A stretch of 64,000 nt of DNA from Ottowia testudinis (GTDB taxonomy: Bacteria; Pseudomonadota; Gammaproteobacteria; Burkholderiales; Burkholderiaceae_C), in assembly GCF_017498525.1 (NCBI RefSeq), contig NZ_CP071796.1:930001-994000 (forward strand), written 5' to 3'. The notes beneath the pieces were generated by a model. The model was not told the DNA's origin, searched no databases, and saw only the letters and a program-made list of their open reading frames with translations. Of this stretch, positions 1 to 7,784 are shown piece after piece. Numbering within the stretch: the stretch's first letter is position 1; each line of letters begins with the position of its first letter. The position numbers and the translations under genes are program-made.

Positions 1-279
1 CACCGCGTGCTGGCCACGGCGGGCGTGCGCGTGTTGCGCCTGAAGAAATCCGTGCGGCATCTGCCGTCGCCGCAGGAATTGCGGCAACGGCTCGAAGCCA
101 CCTCTTTGGCCGACGCACCCACCACCGATCTGGAAGAGGCCGTGCCGCCGAGCTGGCGCGCCGGCCAATTGCCGGTGCTGACCGACCGCGTCCGTTCTCG
201 CAGAGGCGACCACGCCGAAGCCACCGACAGCATGAGCCTGACCGACCTGATGGGCTTGCCGCCCGCGTCGGCGCGCTGA
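1..279 (+). CDS. C-terminal end of an unidentified protein (5' truncated)
   Basis: An open frame runs in from the window edge and stops at TGA 277-279, giving about 92 residues of a protein whose start lies outside. The first visible residues (HRVLATAGVRVLRLKKS) look like the terminal strand of a restriction-endonuclease-like fold such as DUF2726, where a 'VLxxAGVxVLR' strand precedes the end. That is only a resemblance. The tail is charged and disordered-looking. No catalytic motif is visible in this part, so no function is assigned. Confidence 0.5.
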   Translation, partial: HRVLATAGVRVLRLKKSVRHLPSPQELRQRLEATSLADAPTTDLEEAVPPSWRAGQLPVLTDRVRSRRGDHAEATDSMSLTDLMGLPPASAR

Positions 280-285
280 AAGACA

Positions 286-321
286 AAGGCCTTGCAGAGG
301 AGGGGAAGTCTGCAAGGCCTT
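286..321. terminator. Perfect 13-bp hairpin after the first gene
   Basis: AAGGCCTTGCAGA (286-298) pairs exactly with TCTGCAAGGCCTT (309-321) around a 10-nt loop, starting 7 bp after the stop codon of the upstream gene. There is no clear U-tract, so it is terminator-like rather than a textbook terminator. Confidence 0.5.
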
Positions 322-372
322 CAGAAGTGATTGGCCGTGTACGCTCGCTGGCGATGGCGGCGCGTCCCAGTG

Positions 373-534
373 GCAGTAACTTTTTCCTCTTTTGATAGCA
401 CGCGCCGAGTGACTGTAAAAGTTACTGCAACATCGGCCGGCTTCATGCGGAAGTTACTGCACTTATGCGGACATGAAAAAGGCCCTAAGATGTTGATTCT
501 TAGGGCCTTTTGGTCGTTCTCGCACTTATGCGGA
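373..534. repeat. Cluster of short direct and inverted repeats beside tRNA-Met
   Basis: GCAGTAACTTTT (373-384) is an exact inverted copy of AAAAGTTACTGC (417-428), and a third partial copy AAGTTACTGC lies at 451-460. The 13-mer GCACTTATGCGGA occurs twice (459-471, 522-534). No gene is visible between 280 and 542. The arrangement next to a tRNA could be the leftover end of an integrated element or protein-binding repeats. This is inference. Confidence 0.4.
476..511. terminator. Bidirectional rho-independent terminator
   Basis: GGCCCTAAGA (481-490) and TCTTAGGGCC (498-507) form a perfect 10-bp stem with a 7-nt loop. It is flanked by A5 on the left and T4 on the right, so it could work in both directions: for rightward transcription and for the leftward tRNA transcript. 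Confidence 0.75.
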
Positions 535-542
535 ACTACATC

Positions 543-619
543 TGGTGGTGGTAGGTGGAATCGAACCACCGACCTTGGGGTTATGAATCCCACGCTCTAA
601 CCGACTGAGCTATACCACC
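543..619 (-). tRNA. tRNA-Met (anticodon CAT)
   Basis: Read on the minus strand the 77-nt sequence begins GGTGGTATAGCTCAG, has the D-loop AGTCGGTTA, an anticodon loop TTCATAA (CAT), the T-arm GGTGGTTCGATTCCACC and an acceptor 3' strand TACCACC followed by A and an encoded CCA. The acceptor stem pairs fully. The last anticodon-stem pair (A31/C39) is a mismatch. The length and arms resemble an elongator tRNA-Met. The initiator and the lysidine-modified Ile species also read CAT, but the fully paired acceptor end argues against initiator. Confidence 0.95.
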
Positions 620-665
620 GGCAACCGCGCATTATATAGGTGTGGCGGCGCTTGGCGGCTCGGCG

Positions 666-1445
666 TCACTGATTTTTGAAAGCGGCGGGGCGCTTGTTGA
701 CGAAGGCGTCCATGCCTTCTTTCTGATCGGCGGTGGCGAACAGCGCGTGGAACAGGCGGCGCTCGAACATCACGCCATCCGCCAGCGTGCCTTCGAAAGC
801 CTTGTTGACGCATTCCTTGGCCGCCATCACGGCCATGCGGCCGTAGCCGCTGATCATCAGCGCGGCGGCCAGCGCCTCGTCCATCAGCTTGTCCAGCGGC
901 ACCACGCGGCTGACCAGTCCGGCGGCTTCGGCTTCTTTCGCGTCCATCATGCGGCCGGTAAGCACCAGGTCCATCGCCTTGGCCTTGCCCACGGCGCGCG
1001 GCAGGCGCTGCGTGCCGCCCGCGCCGGGGATGATGCCGAGCTTGATCTCGGGCTGGCCGAACTTGGCGTTGTCGGCGGCGATGATGAAGTCGCACATCAT
1101 CGCCAACTCGCAGCCACCACCCAGGGCAAAGCCGCTGACGGCGGCGATCACGGGCTTGCGGATGCCGCCGATGGTTTCCCAGTCGCGCGTGATGTAGTCG
1201 TCGCGGTAGACGTCGGCAAAGGTATAGGTGGCCATGGCGCCGATGTCGGCGCCGGCGGCAAACGCCTTCTCGTTGCCGGTGATGACGATGCAGCCAATGG
1301 CTTCGTCGGCGTCGAAGGCTTTCAGTGCCTGGCCCAGTTCCACCATCAGCGCGGGGCTGAGGGCGTTGAGCTGCTTGGGGCGGTTGAGCGTGATGACGCC
1401 GACCTTCTCGCCCTCGGTGCGGGTGGTGATGAATTCATAGGCCAT
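666..1445 (-). CDS. paaF: Enoyl-CoA hydratase, probable 2,3-dehydroadipyl-CoA hydratase
   Basis: This 259-residue crotonase-fold protein should hydrate a trans-2-enoyl-CoA. In the phenylacetate pathway that step is 2,3-dehydroadipyl-CoA to 3-hydroxyadipyl-CoA. Both catalytic glutamates of true hydratases are visible, in GGGCELAMMCDF and in GQPEIKLGIIPGAGGTQRL, and the oxyanion-hole region AAGADIGAM is present. It is transcribed divergently from paaG and shares a 122-bp intergenic region with an operator-like palindrome, which supports the paaF role. General fatty-acid enoyl-CoA hydratase is the alternative, because sequence alone does not separate the two well. Confidence 0.85.
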   Translation of the reverse strand: MAYEFITTRTEGEKVGVITLNRPKQLNALSPALMVELGQALKAFDADEAIGCIVITGNEKAFAAGADIGAMATYTFADVYRDDYITRDWETIGGIRKPVIAAVSGFALGGGCELAMMCDFIIAADNAKFGQPEIKLGIIPGAGGTQRLPRAVGKAKAMDLVLTGRMMDAKEAEAAGLVSRVVPLDKLMDEALAAALMISGYGRMAVMAAKECVNKAFEGTLADGVMFERRLFHALFATADQKEGMDAFVNKRPAAFKNQ

Positions 1446-1516
1446 GGGGGTTCTCCTTGTGTCTGGGCTGTGCTTTCGCTGGCACTATAACCAGCCACCA
1501 AGACGGCCCGTAGTTA

Positions 1517-1534
1517 ACCGACCGCTGGGTCGGT
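1517..1534. promoter_or_regulatory. Operator-like palindrome between paaF and paaG (possible PaaR site)
   Basis: ACCGACC (1517-1523) and GGTCGGT (1528-1534) form a perfect 7-bp inverted repeat with a 4-bp spacer, placed between the divergent paaF and paaG starts. The size and symmetry fit a TetR-family regulator such as the betaproteobacterial PaaR. No regulator gene lies in the window, so the assignment is by context. Confidence 0.55.
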
Positions 1535-1567
1535 CAATGTTAAATTGACGGTCGAGGAGACAAGCAC

Positions 1568-2386
1568 ATGACCACCCAAACGCCCGGCACCCCGACCGAG
1601 CCCACCGTTCTTTACGCGCAGGAAGGCGCCGTCGCCGTCCTGACGCTCAACCGCCCCGCCGCGCTCAACAGCTTCACGCGCCAGATGCACCGCGATCTGT
1701 GGGCCGCGCTCGACAAGATTGAGGCCGACAAGTCGATCCGCGCGCTGGTGCTCACCGGCGCCGGGCGCGGCTTTTGCGCCGGCGCCGATTTGTCGGAGTT
1801 CGACTTTCGCGCCGGCGACGACATCATGTTCCGCGCCGATCCAGGCCCGGTGATCGACCAGGCGTTCAACCCCACCACGCGGCGCCTGATGGCGGTGCGC
1901 GTGCCCACGGTGTGCGCCGTCAACGGCGTGGCGGCGGGCGCGGGCGCGTCGGTGGCGATGGCGTGCGACATTGCGATTGCCGCACCGGGCGCCAGCTTCA
2001 TCCAGGCCTTCAGCAAGATCGGCCTGGTGCCCGATTCGGGTGGCACCTGGCTGTTGCCGCAGCGCGTGGGCCTGGCGCGCGCCATGGCACTGTGCATGAC
2101 GGGCGACAAGCTCAGCGCCGCCGATGCCAAGGCCATGGGCATGATCTGGGACGTGGCCGACGACGCCGTGGCCGCTGCGAAGGCGATGGCCGAAAAGCTG
2201 GCCGCCATGCCGACCAAGGCGCTGGTCGCCACGCGCGCGCTGCTGCGCGGCGCGCACACGCACAGCCTGGACGAGCAGCTCGATCTGGAACGCGACGTGC
2301 AATCGCGCCTGGGCTTCACGCACGACTACATCGAGGGCGTGACGGCGTTCCTCGAAAAGCGCCCCGCGCAATTCAAGGGCGAATGA
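1568..2386 (+). CDS. paaG: 2-(1,2-epoxy-1,2-dihydrophenyl)acetyl-CoA isomerase
   Basis: This 272-residue crotonase-fold isomerase converts ring-epoxyphenylacetyl-CoA to the oxepin-CoA in aerobic phenylacetate breakdown. The hydratase glutamates are replaced: the first site reads GAGASVAMACDI and the second FSKIGLVPDSGGTWLLPQ. The latter carries the PaaG-type aspartate and the PDxGGTW block typical of PaaG. The start ATG 1568 follows a GAGGAGA ribosome site. The stop overlaps the start of paaI (ATGATGA), so the two are translationally coupled. The ending KRPAQFKGE is the usual PaaG terminus. Confidence 0.92.
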   Translation: MTTQTPGTPTEPTVLYAQEGAVAVLTLNRPAALNSFTRQMHRDLWAALDKIEADKSIRALVLTGAGRGFCAGADLSEFDFRAGDDIMFRADPGPVIDQAFNPTTRRLMAVRVPTVCAVNGVAAGAGASVAMACDIAIAAPGASFIQAFSKIGLVPDSGGTWLLPQRVGLARAMALCMTGDKLSAADAKAMGMIWDVADDAVAAAKAMAEKLAAMPTKALVATRALLRGAHTHSLDEQLDLERDVQSRLGFTHDYIEGVTAFLEKRPAQFKGE

Positions 2387-2835
2387 TGAGTGCTCACATT
2401 TCAGAAGCTGCCGCCGCTGATTTGGCGCGGCGCGTGGGCGAATCAATGTATGCGGCCGATGCGGCATCCAGGGACACCATGGGCATCGAGCTGCTGGCTT
2501 GCGAGCCTGGCCGGGCCACCATGCGCATGGTGGTCAAGCCGCTGCACCTGAACGGCCACCAGATTTGCCACGGCGGCTTCATCTTCACGCTGGCCGATTC
2601 CACCTTTGCCTTTGCCTGCAACAGCCGCAACCACAACACGGTGGCCAATGGGTGCAGCATCGAATTCCTGCGGCCCGCGCACGAGGGTGATGTGCTGACG
2701 GCCGAAGGCGTGGAGCAGAACCTGGCCGGGCGCCATGGCATCTACGACATCCGCGTCAGCAACCAGAAGGGCCAGACGGTGGCGCTGTTTCGCGGCAAGA
2801 GCACGCAGATCAGCGGCACCGTGATTCCCGAATAA
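2383..2835 (+). CDS. paaI: Hydroxyphenylacetyl-CoA thioesterase PaaI
   Basis: This 150-residue hot-dog thioesterase hydrolyses dead-end phenylacetyl-CoA intermediates and so releases CoA. The hot-dog core is seen in GHQICHGGFIFTLADSTFAF, with the HGG turn and the catalytic aspartate of the ADS segment. The first ATG (2383) overlaps the paaG stop; a second in-frame ATG follows directly at 2386, so the start is uncertain by one codon. It lies between paaG and paaK in one operon, the usual order in this group. Confidence 0.92.
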   Translation: MMSAHISEAAAADLARRVGESMYAADAASRDTMGIELLACEPGRATMRMVVKPLHLNGHQICHGGFIFTLADSTFAFACNSRNHNTVANGCSIEFLRPAHEGDVLTAEGVEQNLAGRHGIYDIRVSNQKGQTVALFRGKSTQISGTVIPE

Positions 2836-2851
2836 AAGCCAAGGAGACAAC

Positions 2852-4153
2852 ATGAGCGCCGCCAGCTTCCCCCTGGAGCCGATCGAGAAAGCCAGCATCG
2901 ACGAGTTGCGCGCGCTGCAATTGCAGCGCCTGCAATGGTCGCTGCGGCACGCTTACGAGAACTCGCCCGTCTACAAAGCCAAGTTCGACGAGGCCGGCGT
3001 GCATCCCGACGATTGCAAGCAACTGGCCGACCTGGCTAAGTTCCCCTTCACCACCAAGAAGGATTTGCGCGACAGCTACCCCTTCGGCATGTTCGCGGTG
3101 CCGCGCGAGCAGGTGGCGCGTATCCACGCCAGCAGCGGCACCACGGGCAAACCCACCGTGGTCGGCTACACGCTCAAAGACATCGACACCTGGGCCGGCG
3201 TGGTAGCGCGCAGCATTCGTGCCAGCGGCGCGCGTCCGGGCGACATGCTGCACAACAGCTATGGCTACGGCCTGTTCACCGGCGGCATGGGCGTGCATTA
3301 CGGTGCCGAGAAGCTGGGCCTGACGGTAGTGCCCTTTGGCGGTGGCCAGACCGAGCGGCAGATTCAGCTGATTCAGGATTTCAAGCCCACCATCATCACC
3401 GTCACGCCCAGCTACATGCTGGCGATTGCCGACGAGGTGGAGCGGCAAGGCATCGACCCCAAGAGCTTGAGCCTGCGCATCGGCATCTTCGGCGCCGAGC
3501 CGTGGACCAACGAGATGCGTTCGGCGATCGAGGCGCGCATGAACATCGATGCCGTGGACATCTACGGCCTGTCGGAAGTGATGGGCCCCGGCGTGGCCAA
3601 CGAATGCATCGAGACCAAGGACGGCCCCACCATCTGGGAAGACCACTTCTACCCCGAGATCATCGACCCCGACACCGGCGAGCCCGTGCCCGACGGGCAA
3701 GAGGGCGAACTCGTCTTCACCAGCTTGACGAAAGAGGCGCTGCCCATCATCCGCTACCGCACGCGCGATTTGACGCGCCTGCTGCCCGGCACCGCGCGCA
3801 CCATGCGCCGCATGCAGAAGATCACAGGCCGCTCGGACGACATGATGATCATCCGCGGCGTCAACGTGTTTCCCACGCAGATCGAGGAACTGCTGCTCAA
3901 GCGGCCCGAGCTGTCGCCTCACTACCAGTGCGTGCTGACGCGCGAGGGGCCGATGGACAACCTGAAGGTGGCGGTGGAATGCGCACCGGGGGTCGACCCC
4001 GACGGTATCGCGGCACGCGCCGCCGCCAAGCTGCTGCAGCACGAGATCAAGGTCTACATCGGCAGCAGTGTCGAGGTCGACCTGAAAGGCGAAGGCGGCA
4101 TCGAGCGCAGCGTGGGCAAGGCCAAGCGCGTTGTCGATCTGAGGCCGAAGTGA
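2852..4153 (+). CDS. paaK: Phenylacetate-CoA ligase
   Basis: This 433-residue AMP-forming ligase activates phenylacetate to phenylacetyl-CoA, the first step of the pathway. The P-loop-like block SSGTTGKPTVVGYT, the aromatic-substrate region YGYGLFTGGMG, the YGLSEVMGPGV motif and the C-terminal hinge GRSDDMMIIRGVNVFP are all present, and the length matches PaaK. AAGGAG lies 5 bp before ATG 2852. The paaABCDE monooxygenase genes that often follow are not here. About 100 bp after the stop the Mu-like element begins. Confidence 0.95.
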   Translation: MSAASFPLEPIEKASIDELRALQLQRLQWSLRHAYENSPVYKAKFDEAGVHPDDCKQLADLAKFPFTTKKDLRDSYPFGMFAVPREQVARIHASSGTTGKPTVVGYTLKDIDTWAGVVARSIRASGARPGDMLHNSYGYGLFTGGMGVHYGAEKLGLTVVPFGGGQTERQIQLIQDFKPTIITVTPSYMLAIADEVERQGIDPKSLSLRIGIFGAEPWTNEMRSAIEARMNIDAVDIYGLSEVMGPGVANECIETKDGPTIWEDHFYPEIIDPDTGEPVPDGQEGELVFTSLTKEALPIIRYRTRDLTRLLPGTARTMRRMQKITGRSDDMMIIRGVNVFPTQIEELLLKRPELSPHYQCVLTREGPMDNLKVAVECAPGVDPDGIAARAAAKLLQHEIKVYIGSSVEVDLKGEGGIERSVGKAKRVVDLRPK

Positions 4154-4154
4154 C

Positions 4155-4250
4155 GTCCCCCCTGAGGCGCTGACGCGCCTTCCTCCAGGAGACAACGCCA
4201 GTGGCCGGTGCAAGCCGGGCCACGGCGTTCGCGCATGGCCTGCTCCGCGA
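4155..4250. repeat. Extragenic repeat with strong hairpins after paaK
   Basis: This segment contains GGCGC(TGA)CGCGCC-type and GTGGCC...GGGCCAC-type hairpins and the phrase GGCCGGTGCAAGCC. A similar composition is seen at 63295-63360 (GGCCGGGCCAAGCC). Both look like one class of extragenic palindromic repeat that follows operons and may act as a transcription stop. The Mu-like element sits right behind it. Confidence 0.45.
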
Positions 4251-4255
4251 CCGGT
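4251..4255. repeat. Left target-site duplication CCGGT
   Basis: CCGGT directly precedes the 5'-TG end of the Mu-like element and is repeated exactly at 12486-12490 after the CA end. Mu-type transposases make 5-bp duplications. Confidence 0.8.
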
Positions 4256-4705
4256 TGACCGGACTCAGATATTCCCGGAACTGATCACGACCCGTCGATA
4301 ACTGGGATTTACGGGGATACGCGGGGATATGACGGGACGAAATCCATTGGTAGATCAACGGGTCGCGAGAACGACACTGTAGATTGTGCCTCGTATCAAG
4401 GGCGAGCAGCCGTGCGCAAAAGGATTCGGAAAAAGTAAGCTTTCCCGGGTTTTAGACGCAAAAACTCTCGGAATTTCTGCGCGCTGTTACAAGTAGCCGA
4501 CGCCACCATAACTTACTGTCAAACAATGGATTTTTTGCTTTCAATGACTGCGTCTTGAGCCTTAGAAGCCACCTGTCAGGAGAAATGGTGGCGCCAAGGT
4601 TCGGCAAAGCTCCGACAACTCCAATGCAGTGTCGCACCGGTCAAAAAATCCTTTTAGATCGCGGCCTTACGTTGATGCAGCCGTTAGGTGTCGCACGCGT
4701 TCAAG
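4256..4705. other. Left end of Mu-like element with transposase-site repeats (no gene)
   Basis: This 450-bp stretch holds no convincing gene. Three end-site motifs are visible: L1 at 4256-4285 (CCCGGAACTGATCAC), L2 at 4413-4440 (GCGCAAAAGGATTCGGAA) and L3 at 4455-4482 (ACGCAAAAACTCTCGGAA). L1 is terminal and separated by about 130 bp from the close pair L2/L3, as in phage Mu. A run of GGGGATA-like repeats lies at 4310-4335. Confidence 0.65.
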
Positions 4706-5356
4706 TCATAGCCGCCCAGAGCTCGCAGACTTATCGATCAACGCCTTCACGCTAGCCAAATCGACCCGATCACGATTGCCTTGTTTGGCGTCCCGCCATA
4801 GCTCTTCTATTGCGCTCGCTTTGTCTTGCGGTGTCATTTTTTTGTCAGCGACCTCAAGCGCAAATTCGAGGGTTTGAATTGCATCCTCGAGGGCCCACCG
4901 GTGACGCGGAAACAGCACATGAGGGCTACACGATAACCAGTTCTCCATCAAGCTAGCGGCGCTCGGTTGATTGGATGGTGCAACTGGCCCGCCCAACATT
5001 TCTTTCCAATCAGACCGGCTTTCTTCAAGAAGCTTCCTCTCGATGGCATCAAGCTCGTTTTGCTTGTTGTACAGCCCTAGCTGCGCGGCAATCTCCGACA
5101 AAAGCAACGCAATGCCTTGACGAGACTCATTTCCAGGATCGCCCAGCAGCACATCAGGATAGGCGCCTAGAGAAACAAAGTTCTCCAGCACGTTGGCGCC
5201 TGGCATGGCGTCATCACGCTCGTATCGCCCCCACATCTCACGGCTGACTCTGCACCCCTCGGCAGCTTCCTTCTGGGTCAGCTTCAAGCGCTTCCTCTCA
5301 TCAATGAGTCGCCGACCAAGAGAAAGAGACCCTTTCTTATCTTTTGATGTTGACAT
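4706..5356 (-). CDS. Phage-type XRE-family repressor
   Basis: The 216-residue protein has an N-terminal helix-turn-helix of the XRE/Cro class (LTQKEAAEGCRVSREMWGRYERD), followed by a helical C-terminal half of unknown fold. It is transcribed leftward, away from the transposition genes, as the Mu c repressor is, and should keep the early promoter silent. The ATG at 5356 (MSTSKDKK) is preferred over a TTG three codons upstream. No S24 protease motif is seen, so SOS-type autocleavage is not supported. Its divergent partner starts 63 bp away. Confidence 0.8.
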   Translation of the reverse strand: MSTSKDKKGSLSLGRRLIDERKRLKLTQKEAAEGCRVSREMWGRYERDDAMPGANVLENFVSLGAYPDVLLGDPGNESRQGIALLLSEIAAQLGLYNKQNELDAIERKLLEESRSDWKEMLGGPVAPSNQPSAASLMENWLSCSPHVLFPRHRWALEDAIQTLEFALEVADKKMTPQDKASAIEELWRDAKQGNRDRVDLASVKALIDKSASSGRL

Positions 5357-5375
5357 GAGAACCAAACCTTACTTA

Positions 5376-5389
5376 TGATGAGTACATCA
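5376..5389. promoter_or_regulatory. Operator-like palindrome in the repressor/early-gene intergenic region
   Basis: TGATG (5376-5380), spacer AGTA and CATCA (5385-5389) form a perfect inverted repeat midway between the repressor start and the rightward early operon. It is the natural place for repressor binding. The repressor-operator link is inferred from position only. Confidence 0.45.
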
Positions 5390-5418
5390 GCAAACAAGTG
5401 AGCATAGAAGGTTACGAC

Positions 5419-5616
5419 ATGACGGTACCGATGAGAACCCCACAGGAGGCGCGAAAGGAGCTTCTCCGAAAGGGTGTCCCGATCATCAAATGGGCAAAAG
5501 AGCACGGTGTTCCCCGCTCAGTGGTTTACGGTGTTTTGTCGGGCAGGCTCGTTGGCACATTCGGTCATGCTCACAGGGCAGCTGTACTGCTGGGCCTGAA
5601 AGATGGCGAAGTGTGA
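5419..5616 (+). CDS. Small DNA-binding regulator, BcepMu gp16-like (Ner position)
   Basis: This 65-residue protein has a helix-turn-helix-like stretch (IIKWAKEHGVPRSVVYGVLSGR) and resembles the phage-associated BcepMu gp16 family. It occupies the position of Mu ner, first in the rightward early operon, so it probably turns down early and repressor transcription. The start ATG 5419 has AAGG seven bases upstream. An upstream in-frame GTG (5398) is less likely. Its TGA overlaps the ATG of muA. Confidence 0.75.
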   Translation: MTVPMRTPQEARKELLRKGVPIIKWAKEHGVPRSVVYGVLSGRLVGTFGHAHRAAVLLGLKDGEV

Positions 5617-7685
5617 TGCTTGCAGTTGGTTGCTCCAATGAGGCGAACCGGCTGACGAGTGCTGAAGCGGCGGCGCTGCTAGCGGTTTCGAGGAGAACGG
5701 TTGAGCGTGCCTGTGCGTCCGGAAAGTTCGTTGCGGATCAGGTGAGCGGCAATGGCGGCCCCCAATACCGCATCGCCGTTGACAGTCTCCCCCTCGAAGC
5801 CCAATGCCGCTACTGGAAAGCTCAGGTCGAGCGCCAGCCCCTGGAGGCACGCCGCGACTACCTTTTGCAGCTGAACCTGGAAGAAGCGCAAAAGCGCCGC
5901 ATCGCCCGTGAATGCGGCGTAGCGCGCAAGGACAAGCCCTTGCAGCAGCTGCCGTGTACAGAGGAAGAATTCAAGGCCAAGGAGCAATGGTTCATGCGCC
6001 TGCCTGGCAGCCAGCAACAGGAAAGCAACCGGCGCTCGCGGCTGATGGTGAGCCTGGAAAACCGCCTGCGCGCCGCAGGCGAGCGCAGCCGCACGGATTG
6101 CATCAAGCAATGGGCGGCCGAGAACAGCCTTGCCCTGTCCACCGTGTACGAATGGCGCAAGCGCATCGCCAACCTGGAGCCCACCCATTGGCGCGTGGCG
6201 CTGGTGCCCGACTACGGCCGCCAAGGCCGGCCCGCGCTGGAGGTGCCAGCAGATATCTGGCAAGGCATCCTGAACGAATGGGCCAACACATCGAAGCCGG
6301 CCCTCAAACCCATCTATCGCCGCGCGAAAAAGGTCGCCGCCGAGCGGGGCTTGAAGCTGCCCAGCTACGAGACCATCAAGCGCCGCCTGGACGCGCTGCC
6401 GCGCTTGCAAAAGATATGGCTGCGCGAAGGCGAAGCGGCCCTTGAGGCTGCGCTGCCGTCGATGCGCCGCGACTACAGCACGTTGGCGCTGCACGACGAA
6501 TGGAACGCTGACGGTCGCGTGGCAGACGTGCATTGCCGCTGGCCCGATGGCACAGTAGGCCGCCCGGTGTTGTTGGCCTTCATGGAGCAGCGCAGCCGCG
6601 TAATTGTTGGCTGGGCTATTGGCAAGACAGAAAGCGCGCACTTGGTGCGGCAGGCGCTGTCCAATGCCTTGTATCGTGCTCGCGCGGTGCCGCAGCGGCT
6701 GTACCTGGACAACGGCCGCGCCTTCGCGTCGAAGGAAATCACCGGCCAGCAGGCCACGCGCAACCGTTTCAAGCTGAGTGAAGGCGATGTGATGGGCCTG
6801 GCCACTTTGCTGGGGGCGCAGGTGACTTGGGCCACGCCGTATAACGGCAAGGCCAAGCCCATCGAGTCGTTCTGGAACACCATTGCCCGCGAGGTAGACA
6901 AGCGCCGCGAGTTTGTAGGTGCGTACTGCGGGAACGCGCCGCACAACCGGCCCGAAGATCATGACGTGAGCCGCGCGGTGCCCATTGAAGCCTATGAGCG
7001 CATGGTCGGCGAAGTGATCGAGGCGTATCACCAACGCGGCCACCGGGGCGACAGCATGCACGGGCGAAGCCCGCGCGCGGTGTATGACGAACTGGCAGAA
7101 AACGCCGTTGCACGCCAGCCGACCGAGGCGCAGCTGAAGTGCTGTCTGCTGGCGGCTGAGCAAGTCCACCTCACACGTGAGCATGAGGTGGTGGTGATGG
7201 GCAACCGCTACGGCTGCGACGAGTTGACAGCGCTGGGCAGCCGTGGGCCGTACACCGCGCGCTACGACCCCGACGATGCCACGCAGCCGGTACAGCTGTT
7301 CGATGGCGAGCGCTTCTTGAGGGCCGTGCCCTTAATTGCCAAAACGGGTTTTGCTGACCGTGAGGCAGCGCAACAGCACGCGCGCGCGAAGAACGCGCAA
7401 AAGCGCGCGGTGCGCGAGCAGGCGCGGGCGCAGCTGGATATGGACAAGGCGTTCTCTTGGGATACGCGCGAGAGCACAGGCAACGAAATAAGCGTGCTGC
7501 CCCGCGTGGGTGTACCCAAGCTGCTGAAGCCAGCCAAGGACTATCGGGCACCCAGCAAAGGCGCTGTGGCCACCAGCGGAGGCATGAGCCTTGAGGAGTT
7601 TCGCGCCGCGCGTGATCGCGGGCAGGAGCTGAGCGAGCAGCGCTTGCAAGAACACGAACCCCGGCGCGCGGCCGGGGGAATGTGA
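5616..7685 (+). CDS. muA: Mu-type transposase MuA
   Basis: This 689-residue transposase (Mu MuA has 663) binds the element ends and performs DNA cleavage and strand transfer. The N-terminal part has a helix-turn-helix DNA-binding region (SAEAAALLAVSRRTVERACASGKF). The RNase H-like catalytic core carries the DDE triad: D299 in WNADGR, D365 in YLDNGRAF and E417 in GKAKPIESFW. The spacing of 66 and 52 is close to Mu (67 and 56). A Mu-transposase C-terminal barrel and a basic tail follow. The ATG at 5616 overlaps the preceding stop and is chosen over a longer upstream extension that overlaps the gp16-like gene. No stop or frameshift is seen, so it may be active. Confidence 0.95.
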   Translation: MLAVGCSNEANRLTSAEAAALLAVSRRTVERACASGKFVADQVSGNGGPQYRIAVDSLPLEAQCRYWKAQVERQPLEARRDYLLQLNLEEAQKRRIARECGVARKDKPLQQLPCTEEEFKAKEQWFMRLPGSQQQESNRRSRLMVSLENRLRAAGERSRTDCIKQWAAENSLALSTVYEWRKRIANLEPTHWRVALVPDYGRQGRPALEVPADIWQGILNEWANTSKPALKPIYRRAKKVAAERGLKLPSYETIKRRLDALPRLQKIWLREGEAALEAALPSMRRDYSTLALHDEWNADGRVADVHCRWPDGTVGRPVLLAFMEQRSRVIVGWAIGKTESAHLVRQALSNALYRARAVPQRLYLDNGRAFASKEITGQQATRNRFKLSEGDVMGLATLLGAQVTWATPYNGKAKPIESFWNTIAREVDKRREFVGAYCGNAPHNRPEDHDVSRAVPIEAYERMVGEVIEAYHQRGHRGDSMHGRSPRAVYDELAENAVARQPTEAQLKCCLLAAEQVHLTREHEVVVMGNRYGCDELTALGSRGPYTARYDPDDATQPVQLFDGERFLRAVPLIAKTGFADREAAQQHARAKNAQKRAVREQARAQLDMDKAFSWDTRESTGNEISVLPRVGVPKLLKPAKDYRAPSKGAVATSGGMSLEEFRAARDRGQELSEQRLQEHEPRRAAGGM

Positions 7686-7784
7686 GGTGCCCCGGCATGT
7701 GAACCAACACACGCCGAGGCTGGTGCAACCGAATGACCCCTCATGCCGTGGAAAGCAACGGGTCAATCAACGCAAGGAGATTCT

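Noticed and set aside
2810-4213. 467-codon minus-strand frame
   Set aside because: It is antisense to paaK and has no recognisable protein features.
5490-5615. N-terminal extension of MuA
   Set aside because: The extra 42 codons overlap the gp16-like gene in another frame and look like shadow sequence; ATG 5616 overlaps the preceding stop as expected.
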